A stretch of DNA of 64,000 nucleotides from CAZQFV01 sp964592645 (GTDB lineage Bacteria > Chloroflexota > Chloroflexia > DTKN01), in assembly GCA_964592645.1 (NCBI GenBank), contig CAZQFV010000006.1, positions 62,001 through 126,000 on the forward strand, given 5' to 3'. Below are positions 17,028-25,853 of this stretch, piece by piece (position 1 is the first letter of the stretch; the number at the start of each line of letters is the position of its first letter). The position numbers and the translations under genes are program-made. Below the pieces are notes generated by a model. The model saw nothing but the letters and a program-made list of their open reading frames with translations. It was not told the DNA's origin and ran no database searches.

Positions 17028-17407
17028 GCCTCTCCCCCAGGCGTGTAACGCACCCAGGAATCGGGCGACTCGTACACCTCGACATGGGCCAGGCGCACCG
17101 GCGCCCCGCCCAGGGCCTCCTGGAGCCAGCCGTAGATGACCCGGGCCAGGTTCTCCGTGGAGGCGTTGATCTGGTCAAAGGGCGGGACGTCGTTGATGCA
17201 GTGGTGGTCCAGCCGGGACAGGACCTGCTCCTTGAGGAGGCGCTTCAGGCGGGTGAAGTCGTAGCCCAGGTCGATCTCGTCCAACTGGGCCGTCTCCAGC
17301 GCCGCCACGACCTCCCAGCGGTGGCCGTGCAGGGCCTCACACTGGCCCTGGTAGCCCCGCAGGTAGTGGGCGGAGTCAAAGTGATCTCGGACATGAATGC
17401 GGTACAT
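17024..17407 (-). CDS. queD: 6-carboxy-5,6,7,8-tetrahydropterin synthase QueD
   Basis: The 127-residue enzyme converts dihydroneopterin triphosphate to 6-carboxytetrahydropterin in queuosine/7-deazaguanine synthesis. Zinc ligands appear as HFDSAH and LHGHRW, the catalytic Cys lies in QCEALHGH, and LDHHCIND and the late Glu in VYESPDS complete the site. AGGAGA precedes the ATG. No other queuosine genes lie in the window. A dispersed repeat begins just upstream at 17421. Confidence 0.93.
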   Translation of the reverse strand: MYRIHVRDHFDSAHYLRGYQGQCEALHGHRWEVVAALETAQLDEIDLGYDFTRLKRLLKEQVLSRLDHHCINDVPPFDQINASTENLARVIYGWLQEALGGAPVRLAHVEVYESPDSWVRYTPGGEA

Positions 17408-17420
17408 GGAATCTCCTTTT

Positions 17421-17499
17421 TGATCTCTGCCTAGATCCCGAAAGTCGGGGCACGCGAATTTCGGCCTCCAGGCAGTATGGCGAGCTATGCAGGAGTCGA
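17421..17499 (+). repeat. 75-bp dispersed repeat with inverted ends, copy 2
   Basis: The copy begins TGATCTCTGCCTAGATCCC and ends AGCTATGCAGGAGTCG. The inner hairpin is CCCG-aaagt-CGGG where copy 1 has CCCT/AGGG, so this pair covaries. It has the same orientation as copy 1, and the two flank the kinase, DUF1385 and queD genes. Confidence 0.85.
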
Positions 17500-17518
17500 T
17501 AGGCGTTTTCGCAGTGCC

Positions 17519-18370
17519 TCAGTTCCTTGTCTCCACCTTCCACAGCCGCGCGGCGTTGCCTCCCAGGATGGCGGCGCGGTCCTGCTCCTCCAGGGGCAGC
17601 TCGCGGAGATGGGCGACATAGTTCTTGGGGTGGATCAGCGGGTAGTCGCTGCCGAAGAGGATCTTGTGCGCCCCCACCATCTGCACGGCGAGCGGGACAA
17701 TGCGCCAGCGGTAGAGGTAAGGCGAGGCGGCGGTGTCGTAGTAGACGTTCTTCAGTGCCTCGGCAACCTCGGGCATCAGCTCGTAGAAGGGCAGGCCGCC
17801 GCCCCAGTGGCCGCAGACGATCTGCAGCCCCGGAAAGCGCTGGGCCAGGGTGACGACATGGCGGGGCAGCGTGGCGCCCTTGCCATGGTACTGGTGGCCC
17901 AGCGGCTCGCTGGTGTGGGTTAGCAGCGGCCGGGAGAACGCCCGCAGGATCTCGACCAGGGGCGCCAGCAGGTCGGTATCCTCCAGGGAAAAGCCCTGAC
18001 CATCGGGGAAGAGCTCGCCCAGGCCGCACAGCCCGCCCTCCAGGCAGCGCTGCAGCTCCTGGGCCGCGGCGCGGCCGGCCCGCGGCTGCACCACGGCCAG
18101 GCCGATAATCCGGTCCGGGTAGCGGGCCGCGCACTCCAGCAGGTAGTCGTTGTGCTCGCGGCAGAGGCCGGGGTCGGACCAGGCAAAGCCACAGGCCACG
18201 GCGCGGTCCACGCCATCCCTGTCCATGACGGCCAGGAGGTCCTCGGCCGTAGCCATGCGCGCCCGCGGGTCGGCGTAGAGCTGGTCGAACCAGTCGTCCC
18301 GCGGGCAATAGGTCTCGCGGCCGGCGCAGATCGCCGGGGGAAAGATGTGGGTGTGGGCATCGATGATCAC
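17519..18370 (-). CDS. Amidohydrolase-2 (ACMSD-like) family metal-dependent hydrolase
   Basis: The 283-residue TIM-barrel hydrolase starts VIIDAHTHIFPP, the HxH metal motif of the family, and later shows PLLTHTSEP, IVCGHWGGGLPF and KILFGSDYPL with the conserved catalytic Asp. Relatives are decarboxylases or hydrolases of small aromatic or carboxylic substrates; the substrate here cannot be told. The GTG at 18370 overlaps the acpS stop (GTGA), so both are co-translated. Confidence 0.88.
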   Translation of the reverse strand: MIIDAHTHIFPPAICAGRETYCPRDDWFDQLYADPRARMATAEDLLAVMDRDGVDRAVACGFAWSDPGLCREHNDYLLECAARYPDRIIGLAVVQPRAGRAAAQELQRCLEGGLCGLGELFPDGQGFSLEDTDLLAPLVEILRAFSRPLLTHTSEPLGHQYHGKGATLPRHVVTLAQRFPGLQIVCGHWGGGLPFYELMPEVAEALKNVYYDTAASPYLYRWRIVPLAVQMVGAHKILFGSDYPLIHPKNYVAHLRELPLEEQDRAAILGGNAARLWKVETRN

Positions 18371-18750
18371 GGCCGGGCCTCCCATCCGCCCCAGGCGACG
18401 ACCATGGCGATAGCCATAGTGCGCTCGTGGGACAGGCTGACGGCGAAGCTTTCCAGCCCCAGGGCGGCGGCGCGGGCCGCGGCGCGGCCGTGCAGGCGCA
18501 GGAGCGGCCGGCCGCGCGGGTCGGAGAGCACCTCCACCTCGCGCCAGCCGACGCCGATGCGCCCGGTGCCCAGGGCCTTCATCGCCGCCTCCTTGGCGGC
18601 GAAACGCACGGCCAGCTCGGCCGGCCGGCCGCGGGCTCGGGCCTGCTCGCTTGGGGTGTAGATACGGTCGAGGAAGCGCTGTCCATGGCGCCGGAGGACA
18701 GCCTCGATACGCGAGATCTCCACCAGGTCCACACCCACCTGAAGGTACAT
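18367..18750 (-). CDS. acpS: Holo-[acyl-carrier-protein] synthase AcpS
   Basis: The 127-residue enzyme transfers 4'-phosphopantetheine from CoA to acyl carrier protein. Metal- and CoA-binding motifs GVDLVEI (Asp8) and FAAKEAAMKALGTG are intact, and the length is normal. It is followed without a gap by an amidohydrolase gene. The window also carries coaX, which starts the CoA pathway, but at a distant locus. Confidence 0.93.
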   Translation of the reverse strand: MYLQVGVDLVEISRIEAVLRRHGQRFLDRIYTPSEQARARGRPAELAVRFAAKEAAMKALGTGRIGVGWREVEVLSDPRGRPLLRLHGRAAARAAALGLESFAVSLSHERTMAIAMVVAWGGWEARP

Positions 18751-18800
18751 CTTGCTTCCTGCCTCTGGCCCCCCGCCGCGTCGGGAGCCTGGGGCTCATC

Positions 18801-19919
18801 TCAAGCGCCGATCGGCATCTCGTACACCCGATATCTCCGCAGCGGCTTGGCCGCCAGCCGGCGCAGGGCGTTGTTCATCGGGGCGTTGTCCTCCAGGACA
18901 TAGTTGACCTCCACCCGCACTCCGCGCCGGTAGAGCGCCTCGTACGTCTTGCGGTACAGGAGGGCATCCACCGCCCGGCGCTGGTACTCCGGGACAACCC
19001 CCAGCGCCCACATACGGTACTGCCGCAGCCGCGGCAGCCCCCACAGCAGTTTCAGCCAGCCCAGGGGCCACAGCCGGCCGTTCAGCCCGCGCAGCAGCAC
19101 GTTGATGTCCGGCAGGGCGATGGCGAAACCGATCGGCCGGCCGTCCGGCCCCTCGGCGATCAGCACCGCCCGCGGGTCGATGATCTGCTTCAGATCGCGC
19201 GCCAGCACCCGCCCCTCGGCCTCCGTAACCGGGTAGTAGCCCCAGTTCTGGGCGATGGAGCAGTTGCTGAGGTCGACGATGGTCGCGACCTCCTCCTCCA
19301 GCCGGCGCATGTCCACCGCCCGCACCCGCACCCCGTAGCGCTCCTGAACGCGGTCGGTCAGCTCCAGGTAGCGCGCCGGGATGTCGTACCCCTCGGCGGG
19401 GTCGGCATAGTAGACCAGCAAGTCCTTGGCCTTCCGCAGGCCGAAATCGGCCAGTTGGCGGTTGTAGTAGGGCGGGTTGTAGGGGGCCATGAGGACCGGC
19501 GGCGGGGTGAACCCCTCCAGCACCAGGCCCCACTCCTGGGAGGCGAAGCTCCACGGCCCGCGCATGGCCCGCATGCCATGCCCTTCGAGCCAACGCCGGG
19601 CGGTGCCCAACAGCAGCCGGGCCCCGGCATCGTCGTCCGGGCACTCGTAGGAGCCAAAGAGGCCGATCGGCCGGCCCCAGTACTCGACCCCCAGGTGGTC
19701 GACAAAGGCGGCGATGCGCCCAACCACCTCGCCCCCGTCCAGGAGCAGGAAGAGGTCGTAGGTGCAGTGGTCCAACATGGGGTTGCGGCGGCGATCGAAC
19801 TGGGCCCATTGCTCGGAGCGCAGCGGGGCCACCCAGTTGGGGTCGCCGCGGTAGTGGCGGTAGGGCAGACCGATGAAGCGGCGCAGATCGGCTCTGCTTT
19901 CCACGCGCCGGATTTCCAT
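18801..19919 (-). CDS. GNAT-like acyltransferase-family protein
   Basis: The 372-residue protein resembles the two-lobed GNAT-like proteins annotated as N-acetyltransferases. The N-terminal lobe has FIGLPYRHYRGDPNWVAPLR and GGEVVGRIAAF; the C-terminal lobe has GRPIGFAIALPDIN and LGVVPEYQRRAVDALL, which resembles an acetyl-CoA-binding segment. No signal or membrane segment is seen. A GGAGG site lies directly before the ATG. The acceptor is unknown. It may share a transcript with acpS, 50 bases downstream. Confidence 0.78.
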   Translation of the reverse strand: MEIRRVESRADLRRFIGLPYRHYRGDPNWVAPLRSEQWAQFDRRRNPMLDHCTYDLFLLLDGGEVVGRIAAFVDHLGVEYWGRPIGLFGSYECPDDDAGARLLLGTARRWLEGHGMRAMRGPWSFASQEWGLVLEGFTPPPVLMAPYNPPYYNRQLADFGLRKAKDLLVYYADPAEGYDIPARYLELTDRVQERYGVRVRAVDMRRLEEEVATIVDLSNCSIAQNWGYYPVTEAEGRVLARDLKQIIDPRAVLIAEGPDGRPIGFAIALPDINVLLRGLNGRLWPLGWLKLLWGLPRLRQYRMWALGVVPEYQRRAVDALLYRKTYEALYRRGVRVEVNYVLEDNAPMNNALRRLAAKPLRRYRVYEMPIGA

Positions 19920-20072
19920 GCGACCTCCTGGCCGGCCTAGGGCAGGGCCTTTGCCATAGGAACAGGGCCACCGCCCCTCGGTGTTGTCTTTATTTCACCT
20001 CTCGGCCTCTCCGTCCTCGGCGGCAGGTGGTGCCCCGAACCACACAGGCCGAACCTCAGGAGGCGGCACAGA

Positions 20073-21365
20073 TCAGGGCCGGCCCACACCATAATAGCGG
20101 AATCCCAGACGGCGCATCTCCGCCGGTTCGTAGACGTTGCGCCCGTCCAGCAGCACCGGCTGGTGCATCAGGTCGCGCACGCGCTGCATGTCCAGCTGCT
20201 TGAACTCGTTCCACTCGGTGATCACCAGCAGCGCATCCACCCCCTTGGCCACATCGTAGGGCGTGGCGCAGTAGGTCACCCAGGGCATGAGCTCCTCGGC
20301 GCGGGGCATGGCCTCGGGGTCGTAGGCCTTGACCTCGGCCCCCTTCTCCCGGACCTGGGCGATGATGTCGAGGGAGGGGGCGTCGCGCATGTCGTCGGTG
20401 TTGGGCTTGAAGGAGAGCCCGAGCACCCCGACCGTCCGGCCGTGCAGGTCGCCGACCATCTCCTCCAGGCGAGCCACGAAGCGCCGGCGGGCGTCGGCAT
20501 TGATCTCCATCACCGCCTGCAGCAGTTGGGGGTGGCAGTTGTGCTCCTCGGCCATGTAGGCCAGGGCGCGGACATCTTTGGGGAAACACGAGCCCCCATA
20601 TCCAACACCGGCATTGAGAAAGTGGGGCCCGATACGCTTGTCCATGCCCATGCCGCGGGCCACCTCGCGCACGTCGGCGCCCAGTTGCTCGCAGATATGG
20701 GCCATCTCGTTGATGAAGGAGACGCGCGTGGCCAGGAAGGCGTTGGAGGCGTACTTGATCATCTCGGCGGTGCGCAGGTCGGTGATGATCACCGGGGCAT
20801 TCAGCGGGGCGTGCAGCTCGGCGACCTTTTCCGCCGCCGCGCGGTCCACCGCCCCCAGGATGATGCGGTCCGGGCTAAAGACATCGCCGACGGCGGAGCC
20901 CTCGCGCAGGAACTCGGGGTTGGAGACGACGGCAAAGTTGGCCGGCTCGGTGAAGTGGCTGAGGATCTCGGTCACCAGGTCGCCGGTGCCGATGGGCACG
21001 GTGCTCTTGTTGACGATGATGGTGTACTGGTGCAGGTGCGGGCCGATGCCCTCGGCGGCCATGCGCACATACTTGAGCTCGGCCGCGCCGCTGTCGGCCA
21101 TCGGCGTGCCGACGCAGATGAAGATGAACTCGGAGTGCGGGATAGCCTCGGCATAGTCCAGCGTAAAGTGCAGCCGGCCGGCCGCGGCGTTGCGGGCGAT
21201 CAGTTCCTCCAGCCCCGGCTCGTAAAAGTGCGGCTTGCCCTGTTTGAGCAGCTCCACCTTCTGGGGGTCGATCTCCACACACCAGACATCGTTCCCCAGG
21301 TCGGCGAAGCAGACCCCGGTCACCAGCCCAACGTACCCCGTACCGATCACGCTGATCTTGGCCAT
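20073..21365 (-). CDS. ugd: UDP-glucose 6-dehydrogenase
   Basis: The 430-residue enzyme oxidises UDP-glucose to UDP-glucuronate with NAD. The N-terminal Rossmann motif is VIGTGYVGLV, the catalytic Cys lies in GVGYGGSCFPKDV, and the C-terminal half has GLSFKPNTDDMRDAPS. A GGAGG site precedes the ATG. UDP-glucuronate would serve exopolysaccharide or cell-surface glycan assembly, matching the glycosyltransferases elsewhere in the window. Gene 21410-22036 lies just upstream on the same strand. Confidence 0.95.
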   Translation of the reverse strand: MAKISVIGTGYVGLVTGVCFADLGNDVWCVEIDPQKVELLKQGKPHFYEPGLEELIARNAAAGRLHFTLDYAEAIPHSEFIFICVGTPMADSGAAELKYVRMAAEGIGPHLHQYTIIVNKSTVPIGTGDLVTEILSHFTEPANFAVVSNPEFLREGSAVGDVFSPDRIILGAVDRAAAEKVAELHAPLNAPVIITDLRTAEMIKYASNAFLATRVSFINEMAHICEQLGADVREVARGMGMDKRIGPHFLNAGVGYGGSCFPKDVRALAYMAEEHNCHPQLLQAVMEINADARRRFVARLEEMVGDLHGRTVGVLGLSFKPNTDDMRDAPSLDIIAQVREKGAEVKAYDPEAMPRAEELMPWVTYCATPYDVAKGVDALLVITEWNEFKQLDMQRVRDLMHQPVLLDGRNVYEPAEMRRLGFRYYGVGRP

Positions 21366-21409
21366 CAGGAAAACCTCCTCGTCTATGGATTGGGCGCAAC
21401 AGCCCGCGG

Positions 21410-22036
21410 CTACAGAAACGGGTTGAACCTCTTTTCGTGGCCGATCGTCGTCCGCGGCCCATGGCCCGGGTAGACCACCAGGCCCTCGTCCAGCGGCATC
21501 ACGACCTGCTCCAGGCTGCGGATCAGCGTCTCCATGTCCCCTCCGGGGAGATCGGTCCGCCCCACGCCCATGGAGAAGAGGGTGTCGCCGCTGAAGAGCA
21601 GGCCGTGGCCCAGGAGACAGATCCCGCCCGGCGTATGCCCCGGGGTGTGCAGCACGCGGAACGACAGGGTCCCCACATCGATCGCGTCGCCGTCGCGCAG
21701 CAGGCGGGTGGGGCGGCAGGGCTCCCGCCGCAGCCCCAGCAGGATCGAGAGATCGAACTGCGGGGCATAGAGCAGCGGCGCGTCCAGCTCGTGCACGGCC
21801 AGGGGGGCCCCGGTGGCCCGCACCAGCGCGGCGTTGCCGACGATATGGTCAAAGTGGCCATGGGTGTTGACGATCAGGGCCACGCTCAGCCCCAACTGCT
21901 TGGCCCGGTCCAGGATCGGGGCGATCTCCCCACCGGGGTCGATGACCAGCGCCTGCATTGTCTCCGGGCAGCCGACCAGGTAGCAGTTGGTCTGGAACAG
22001 GCCCAGGGGCAGCACTTCCACGATTGGATTCGGCAT
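21410..22036 (-). CDS. MBL-fold metallo-hydrolase, glyoxalase-II-like
   Basis: The 208-residue protein has the metallo-beta-lactamase fold: THGHFDH, HTPGHTPGG, GDTLFSMGVGRTDLPGG and YPGHGPRTTIG supply the two-metal site. This set is typical of short glyoxalase-II-like or persulfide-dioxygenase-like hydrolases. AAGGAGA lies upstream of the ATG. It sits between the ugd and FecR-like genes on the same strand. Confidence 0.92.
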   Translation of the reverse strand: MPNPIVEVLPLGLFQTNCYLVGCPETMQALVIDPGGEIAPILDRAKQLGLSVALIVNTHGHFDHIVGNAALVRATGAPLAVHELDAPLLYAPQFDLSILLGLRREPCRPTRLLRDGDAIDVGTLSFRVLHTPGHTPGGICLLGHGLLFSGDTLFSMGVGRTDLPGGDMETLIRSLEQVVMPLDEGLVVYPGHGPRTTIGHEKRFNPFL

Positions 22037-22060
22037 ACGGCGATCTCTCCTTACGAGACC

Positions 22061-23344
22061 TCACTCATCGGTCAGCGCCGCGGTCAGCGACACATTGGCC
22101 ACCCAGCTGCGATAGTCCTGGCCGGAGGCCAGCAGGTCCACGCCGTTCAGCAGGACGGGGCGCGGCTGCAAGGCCAGCAGGTCCAGGGAGACATGCTCCC
22201 AGCGATAGTGCGGGAACTTGAAGGCTTCGCCGTTGTCCGGCGTAGTCTTGGCCCCCGCGCCCGTGACAAAGTAGAAGCCGTAGAGGTACTGCCGGCTGCG
22301 GCCCTCGGCGTCCTTGTAGCGGACGCGCACGGCAAAGGGATAGTCCTCGCCCCGCGGGCCGCCGCCCTTGAGCCCCTGGTCGCGCAGGTTCAGGTCGAAA
22401 TCCAGCCGCACCGCGCGGTAGGGCGACAGGTCCTGCTCGACCTCCTGGGACAGGATCGCCGCGCAGAGGTCCTCCAGGCCGCCCATGCGCTCCAGTTCGA
22501 TAACCCAGACGACCCGCCCGGCGATCGTCTCCTGGATGCGGCGGTAGACGGCGTTGACATCACCGCCGTCGCCGTACTGGTCAGAGCGAAAGCGCCAGCC
22601 CTGATCCTCCTGGGCAAAGTCGCCGTTCTCCAGCAACTGCCAGCGAGCCGCTTCGACCACCAGGGGCTGGCCGGGCCACACGGTCACCTTTTGGCCGGCC
22701 GCGATCTGCACGGAGGCGCGGTCTGCGGTGATCCAGAGGTGGGCCTGGCCACGGCGCACGGCCACCTCGGGCCGCGGGCCGGCACGCAGCAGGTAGGTGC
22801 CGCCGGGCTCCAGCTCCACCCGCGCTCCCGGCAACAGGACGGCGAACTGCACCCGCTGGTAGCGGCCCACCTGGGCCACTCCGAGCAGAGCCTGGCCGGC
22901 CTCCAGCTTCAGGACGACATCCTGGAACTGGTCCGAGTAGGAGGTGGCCTGCAGGCGGACGAGCGACACCCGGGCCCCGGCATATAGCTGCAGGGTGCTG
23001 CCCTCCCACAGGGTCACCAGGGCACCGGACCCCGGGGGGGCGCTCTCCCCAACGCGCACGGTCTCCCCCTCCTGCAGCGCGACGGCCCGGTGCAGGGGCA
23101 CCTCGATCGCCTCCACCTGCCCGGCATAGATGCGATAGACCGGGCTGGCAAACGCCTCGATAGTACTGCCCTGCTGGGGGCCGACCGCCGAGGCCCGCAG
23201 GCGCCACAGTCCATAGCCCACCAGGCCACACAGGGCCAGGAAGCAGAGCAGCGCCGCGCTCAGGATGGTCCAGGCCAGGCGGGCCGTAGCTTGCGGCCCC
23301 CGCGCCGGCGGCACTTTCTGATAGGAGAGAACCTGGTTGGCCAT
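22061..23344 (-). CDS. Membrane-anchored FecR-like domain protein
   Basis: The 427-residue protein has a short cytoplasmic tail, one membrane helix (TILSAALLCFLALCGLVGYGL), then a beta-rich region similar to FecR domains (residues about 80-235; LWEGSTLQLYAGARVSLV, VVLKLEAGQALL, PGARVELEPGGTYLL). The C-terminal 190 residues look like a jelly-roll binding domain starting LLENGDFAQEDQGW. In other systems FecR domains relay outside signals; no partner sigma factor is adjacent here. Role unknown. Confidence 0.75.
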   Translation of the reverse strand: MANQVLSYQKVPPARGPQATARLAWTILSAALLCFLALCGLVGYGLWRLRASAVGPQQGSTIEAFASPVYRIYAGQVEAIEVPLHRAVALQEGETVRVGESAPPGSGALVTLWEGSTLQLYAGARVSLVRLQATSYSDQFQDVVLKLEAGQALLGVAQVGRYQRVQFAVLLPGARVELEPGGTYLLRAGPRPEVAVRRGQAHLWITADRASVQIAAGQKVTVWPGQPLVVEAARWQLLENGDFAQEDQGWRFRSDQYGDGGDVNAVYRRIQETIAGRVVWVIELERMGGLEDLCAAILSQEVEQDLSPYRAVRLDFDLNLRDQGLKGGGPRGEDYPFAVRVRYKDAEGRSRQYLYGFYFVTGAGAKTTPDNGEAFKFPHYRWEHVSLDLLALQPRPVLLNGVDLLASGQDYRSWVANVSLTAALTDE

Positions 23345-23382
23345 CGTTGGGCCCTCTGGGAACGTTCGCCGCGGCCGGCCGG

Positions 23383-24354
23383 CTAACGGGCCAGCCGGTG
23401 CAGGCCGTTGGACAAAGCCAGGGCTACCGCCTGGTGGTACTCATCCTCGGAGATACGTCGCCGCAGTTCCGGGAACTCGCCGGCATGGTAGCAAGGACGG
23501 TACTGGGCCATGACGTTGACGTAGGTATCCGGGGAGATCTCTTGCGCCAGGAACTGCATGACCTGGGCCGTGCCGGCCAGCCCCTCCGGCAGGACCAGGT
23601 GGCGCACGATCAGGCCGCGCCGGGCAATCCCCCGGGCGTCCACGACCAGGCTGCCGACCTGCCGGTACATCTCGCGCAGGGCCTGCCGGTTGACCCGCGG
23701 GTAGTGCCGCACCCCGGAGAGCCGCAGCGCGGTCTCGGCGTCGGCGTACTTGGCATCGGGCATGTAGATGTCCACCACCCCATCCAGGAGCCGCAGGGTG
23801 GGCAGGGCGTCGTAGCCGCCGGTGTTATAGACCAGGGGAAGGCGCAGGCCGGCGGCCGCGGCGATGGCTAGGGCCTCCAGGATCTGCGGCACCACGTGGC
23901 TGGGCGAGACCAGGTTGATGTTGTGCGCCCCGGCCCGCTGCAACTGTAGCATCATGGAAGCGAGGTCCGCGGCCTGCACCTCCAGCCCCTCGCCGAGTTG
24001 GCTGATGTCATAGTTCTGGCAGTACTGGCAGTGCAGGTTGCAGTGGGTGAAAAAGATCGTCCCGGAGCCGCCCCAGCCGACCAGCGGCGGCTCTTCGCCA
24101 AAGTGTAGATGGTAGGAAGCGACCACGGCCCGCCGGCCGGTGCGGCATTCCCCGCGTTCATCGGCCAGCCGGTTCACGCCGCAGGCGCGGGGGCAGACAT
24201 GGCACCGCTCCAACAGGCGACGGGCCTGTTCCGCGCGACGGGTCAACTCCTCGCCGGCCAGGGACCGATAGGCCGGCCCATCCTGTAGCAATCGCTCGCC
24301 CAAGGGCTGCTCCTGTCTCGTACGTCCTGAGGATTGTACTACAACCCCCCCCAT
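23383..24354 (-). CDS. Radical SAM protein, PflA/YgkA-like
   Basis: The 323-residue protein carries the radical SAM cluster motif CNLHCQYCQN and an N-terminal extra cysteine set CHVCPRACGVNR. This arrangement is that of the pyruvate-formate-lyase-activating-enzyme-like family (COG1313-type), whose substrates are mostly unknown. The frame opens at ATG 24354; a better ribosome site (CAGGAG) precedes an in-frame TTG at 24303, which would shorten it by 17 residues. It is divergent from the SufR-like regulator. Confidence 0.88.
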   Translation of the reverse strand: MGGVVVQSSGRTRQEQPLGERLLQDGPAYRSLAGEELTRRAEQARRLLERCHVCPRACGVNRLADERGECRTGRRAVVASYHLHFGEEPPLVGWGGSGTIFFTHCNLHCQYCQNYDISQLGEGLEVQAADLASMMLQLQRAGAHNINLVSPSHVVPQILEALAIAAAAGLRLPLVYNTGGYDALPTLRLLDGVVDIYMPDAKYADAETALRLSGVRHYPRVNRQALREMYRQVGSLVVDARGIARRGLIVRHLVLPEGLAGTAQVMQFLAQEISPDTYVNVMAQYRPCYHAGEFPELRRRISEDEYHQAVALALSNGLHRLAR

Positions 24355-24399
24355 TCCGCAACCATCGTTTCCCCTTACGGAAGTTGGTCAAGAAATAAC

Positions 24400-24428
24400 T
24401 TGACAAACTTACCCTACTGTGGTATACT
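24400..24428 (+). promoter_or_regulatory. Sigma-70 promoter of the SufR-like regulator
   Basis: TTGACA (24400-24405), a 17-base spacer and TATACT (24423-24428) give a strong promoter about 45 bases before the regulator's ATG. GAGGAGG forms the ribosome site at about 24459-24465. Confidence 0.85.
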
Positions 24429-24436
24429 ATACCTAC

Positions 24437-24453
24437 ATACCCCAGGTGGGTAT
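24437..24453 (+). promoter_or_regulatory. Palindromic operator candidate
   Basis: ATACCC-cAGGT-GGGTAT is a 6-5-6 inverted repeat just after the expected transcription start of the regulator gene. Its place suggests autoregulation by the winged-helix protein that follows. Assignment is by position only. Confidence 0.5.
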
Positions 24454-24472
24454 ATAACGAGGAGGCCCAGGC

Positions 24473-25132
24473 ATGGCTACCCAGAGCACCCGCGATCAGA
24501 TCATCCACATCCTGCGCATCCATGGCCCCCAGACAGCCGCAGACCTGGCGCAACGGCTGGGAGTCACGCCCACGGCCGTACGCCAACACCTGGAGCAGTT
24601 GGTGGCCGAGGGCTTGATCGAGGTCAACGGCCTGCGCCGTGGCCGGGGCCGGCCGCAGCAGGTCTTTGCCCTCACCGCGCGGGCCGATCGCTTCTTCGCC
24701 CAATACTACGACTCCCTGGCCCTGGACCTCCTGGAAGCGATTGCCCGGCAGCCGGACGGCACCAACCTGTTGGCGCGCATCCTAAAGGCGCGGCGGCAGC
24801 TCTGGATCGAGCGCTACGGCCCCCGATTGGCGGCCAAGCCCTTGGCCCGGCAGCTCCAGGAAGTGACCGACCTGTTCAACGAAAAGGGGGGACTCACCGA
24901 GTATGCCGCCCAGCCCGACGGCACGATCCTGCTGACCAAGCGCCACTGCAATATCGCGGCGGTGACCGCGCTGTACCCCAACTTCTGCCAGGAGGAACGC
25001 GCCTGGCTCGAAGAATCCCTGGGTATCCCGGTCGAATCGCTGCGGTCGCGGGCCACGGGCGATCCGGCCTGCGTCTTTCGCCTCCGGCCCCGGTCCGGCG
25101 GCAACACAGAAAATGTCCGAAAAGGAGGGTAG
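24473..25132 (+). CDS. Winged-helix regulator, SufR-like, with C-terminal cysteines
   Basis: The 219-residue protein has an N-terminal winged helix (TAADLAQRLGVTPTAVRQHLEQL, recognition helix, then a GRGRPQQVFALT wing) of the DeoR/ArsR-like SufR type. The C-terminal domain has cysteines spaced C-x12-C-x27-C (HCNIAAVTALYPNFC... DPACVF), close to the iron-sulfur ligand pattern of SufR repressors. It may therefore sense iron-sulfur or redox state. No suf genes lie nearby; it is followed four bases later by a Crp-like regulator, so both probably share a transcript. Confidence 0.85.
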   Translation: MATQSTRDQIIHILRIHGPQTAADLAQRLGVTPTAVRQHLEQLVAEGLIEVNGLRRGRGRPQQVFALTARADRFFAQYYDSLALDLLEAIARQPDGTNLLARILKARRQLWIERYGPRLAAKPLARQLQEVTDLFNEKGGLTEYAAQPDGTILLTKRHCNIAAVTALYPNFCQEERAWLEESLGIPVESLRSRATGDPACVFRLRPRSGGNTENVRKGG

Positions 25133-25136
25133 CGCT

Positions 25137-25808
25137 ATGAAAAGCGGTTCATTCCCCGGCGTGTTCAAGACCGTTCACGACCCCTGGTCCGCGCTGCGGC
25201 GGGCCGCGGAGCGCCGCGTGTTTCGCAAGAAGGAGATGCTGTACGAGATTGGCGGCCCGGCCGACGAGCTCTACCTGTTGGAGCAAGGACGTGTGCGCCT
25301 CTTCAACAACTCGGCGCAAGGCCGCAGCCTGACCTTGAGCGTCGTCGAGCCGGGGGACATCTTTGGCGAAATGGCCCTGGCCCCCAACCGGCGCTGGGCC
25401 AGCTATGCCCAGGCGCTCAGCGACGGTGTGCTCTATGCCGTATCTCGCCGCAAGCTGCAGGAGCTGCTGGAGCAGGACCCCTCGCTTGTGCTACGCGTAA
25501 TGGAGAACCTGGGCCGGCGCCTGCAGGCCGTGGAGCGGCGGCTGGGTGACTTGGTGTTCAAATCCGTGCCCGACCGGCTGGCGGCCCTGCTCCTGGACCT
25601 GGTCGAGCCCGCGGCCCGCCAGGGAGGCGGCCCCACCCGCCTGCCGAACCACTACACCCACCTACAACTGGCCGAGATGATCAACACCCACCGCGAGACG
25701 GTGACCAAGGTCTTTAACCGCTTCCGCGACGACCGCCTGCTAGAATTCGACCGGCGGGGGATTGTCCTGCTGGACATGGACCGCCTGCGCGAGATGGCCC
25801 TGCGCTGA
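25137..25808 (+). CDS. Crp/Fnr-family transcriptional regulator
   Basis: The 223-residue protein has a cyclic-nucleotide-binding-type beta barrel (GDIFGEMALAPNRRWAS) and a C-terminal Crp helix-turn-helix (THLQLAEMINTHRETVTKVFNRF). It has no cysteine, so it is not an iron-sulfur FNR; the effector may be a nucleotide or haem-like ligand. AAGGAGG lies eight bases before ATG 25137. An in-frame ATG at 25113 would overlap the previous gene and lacks a good site. Confidence 0.9.
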   Translation: MKSGSFPGVFKTVHDPWSALRRAAERRVFRKKEMLYEIGGPADELYLLEQGRVRLFNNSAQGRSLTLSVVEPGDIFGEMALAPNRRWASYAQALSDGVLYAVSRRKLQELLEQDPSLVLRVMENLGRRLQAVERRLGDLVFKSVPDRLAALLLDLVEPAARQGGGPTRLPNHYTHLQLAEMINTHRETVTKVFNRFRDDRLLEFDRRGIVLLDMDRLREMALR

Positions 25809-25853
25809 CCCGCACGGATGTCGCCCGGGACCGTTACCTGGAACCGGCAAGGG

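Noticed and set aside
17477..17923. A 148-residue plus-strand frame starting MASYAGV in repeat copy 2
   Set aside because: It runs antisense through the amidohydrolase gene and only its first residues come from the repeat.
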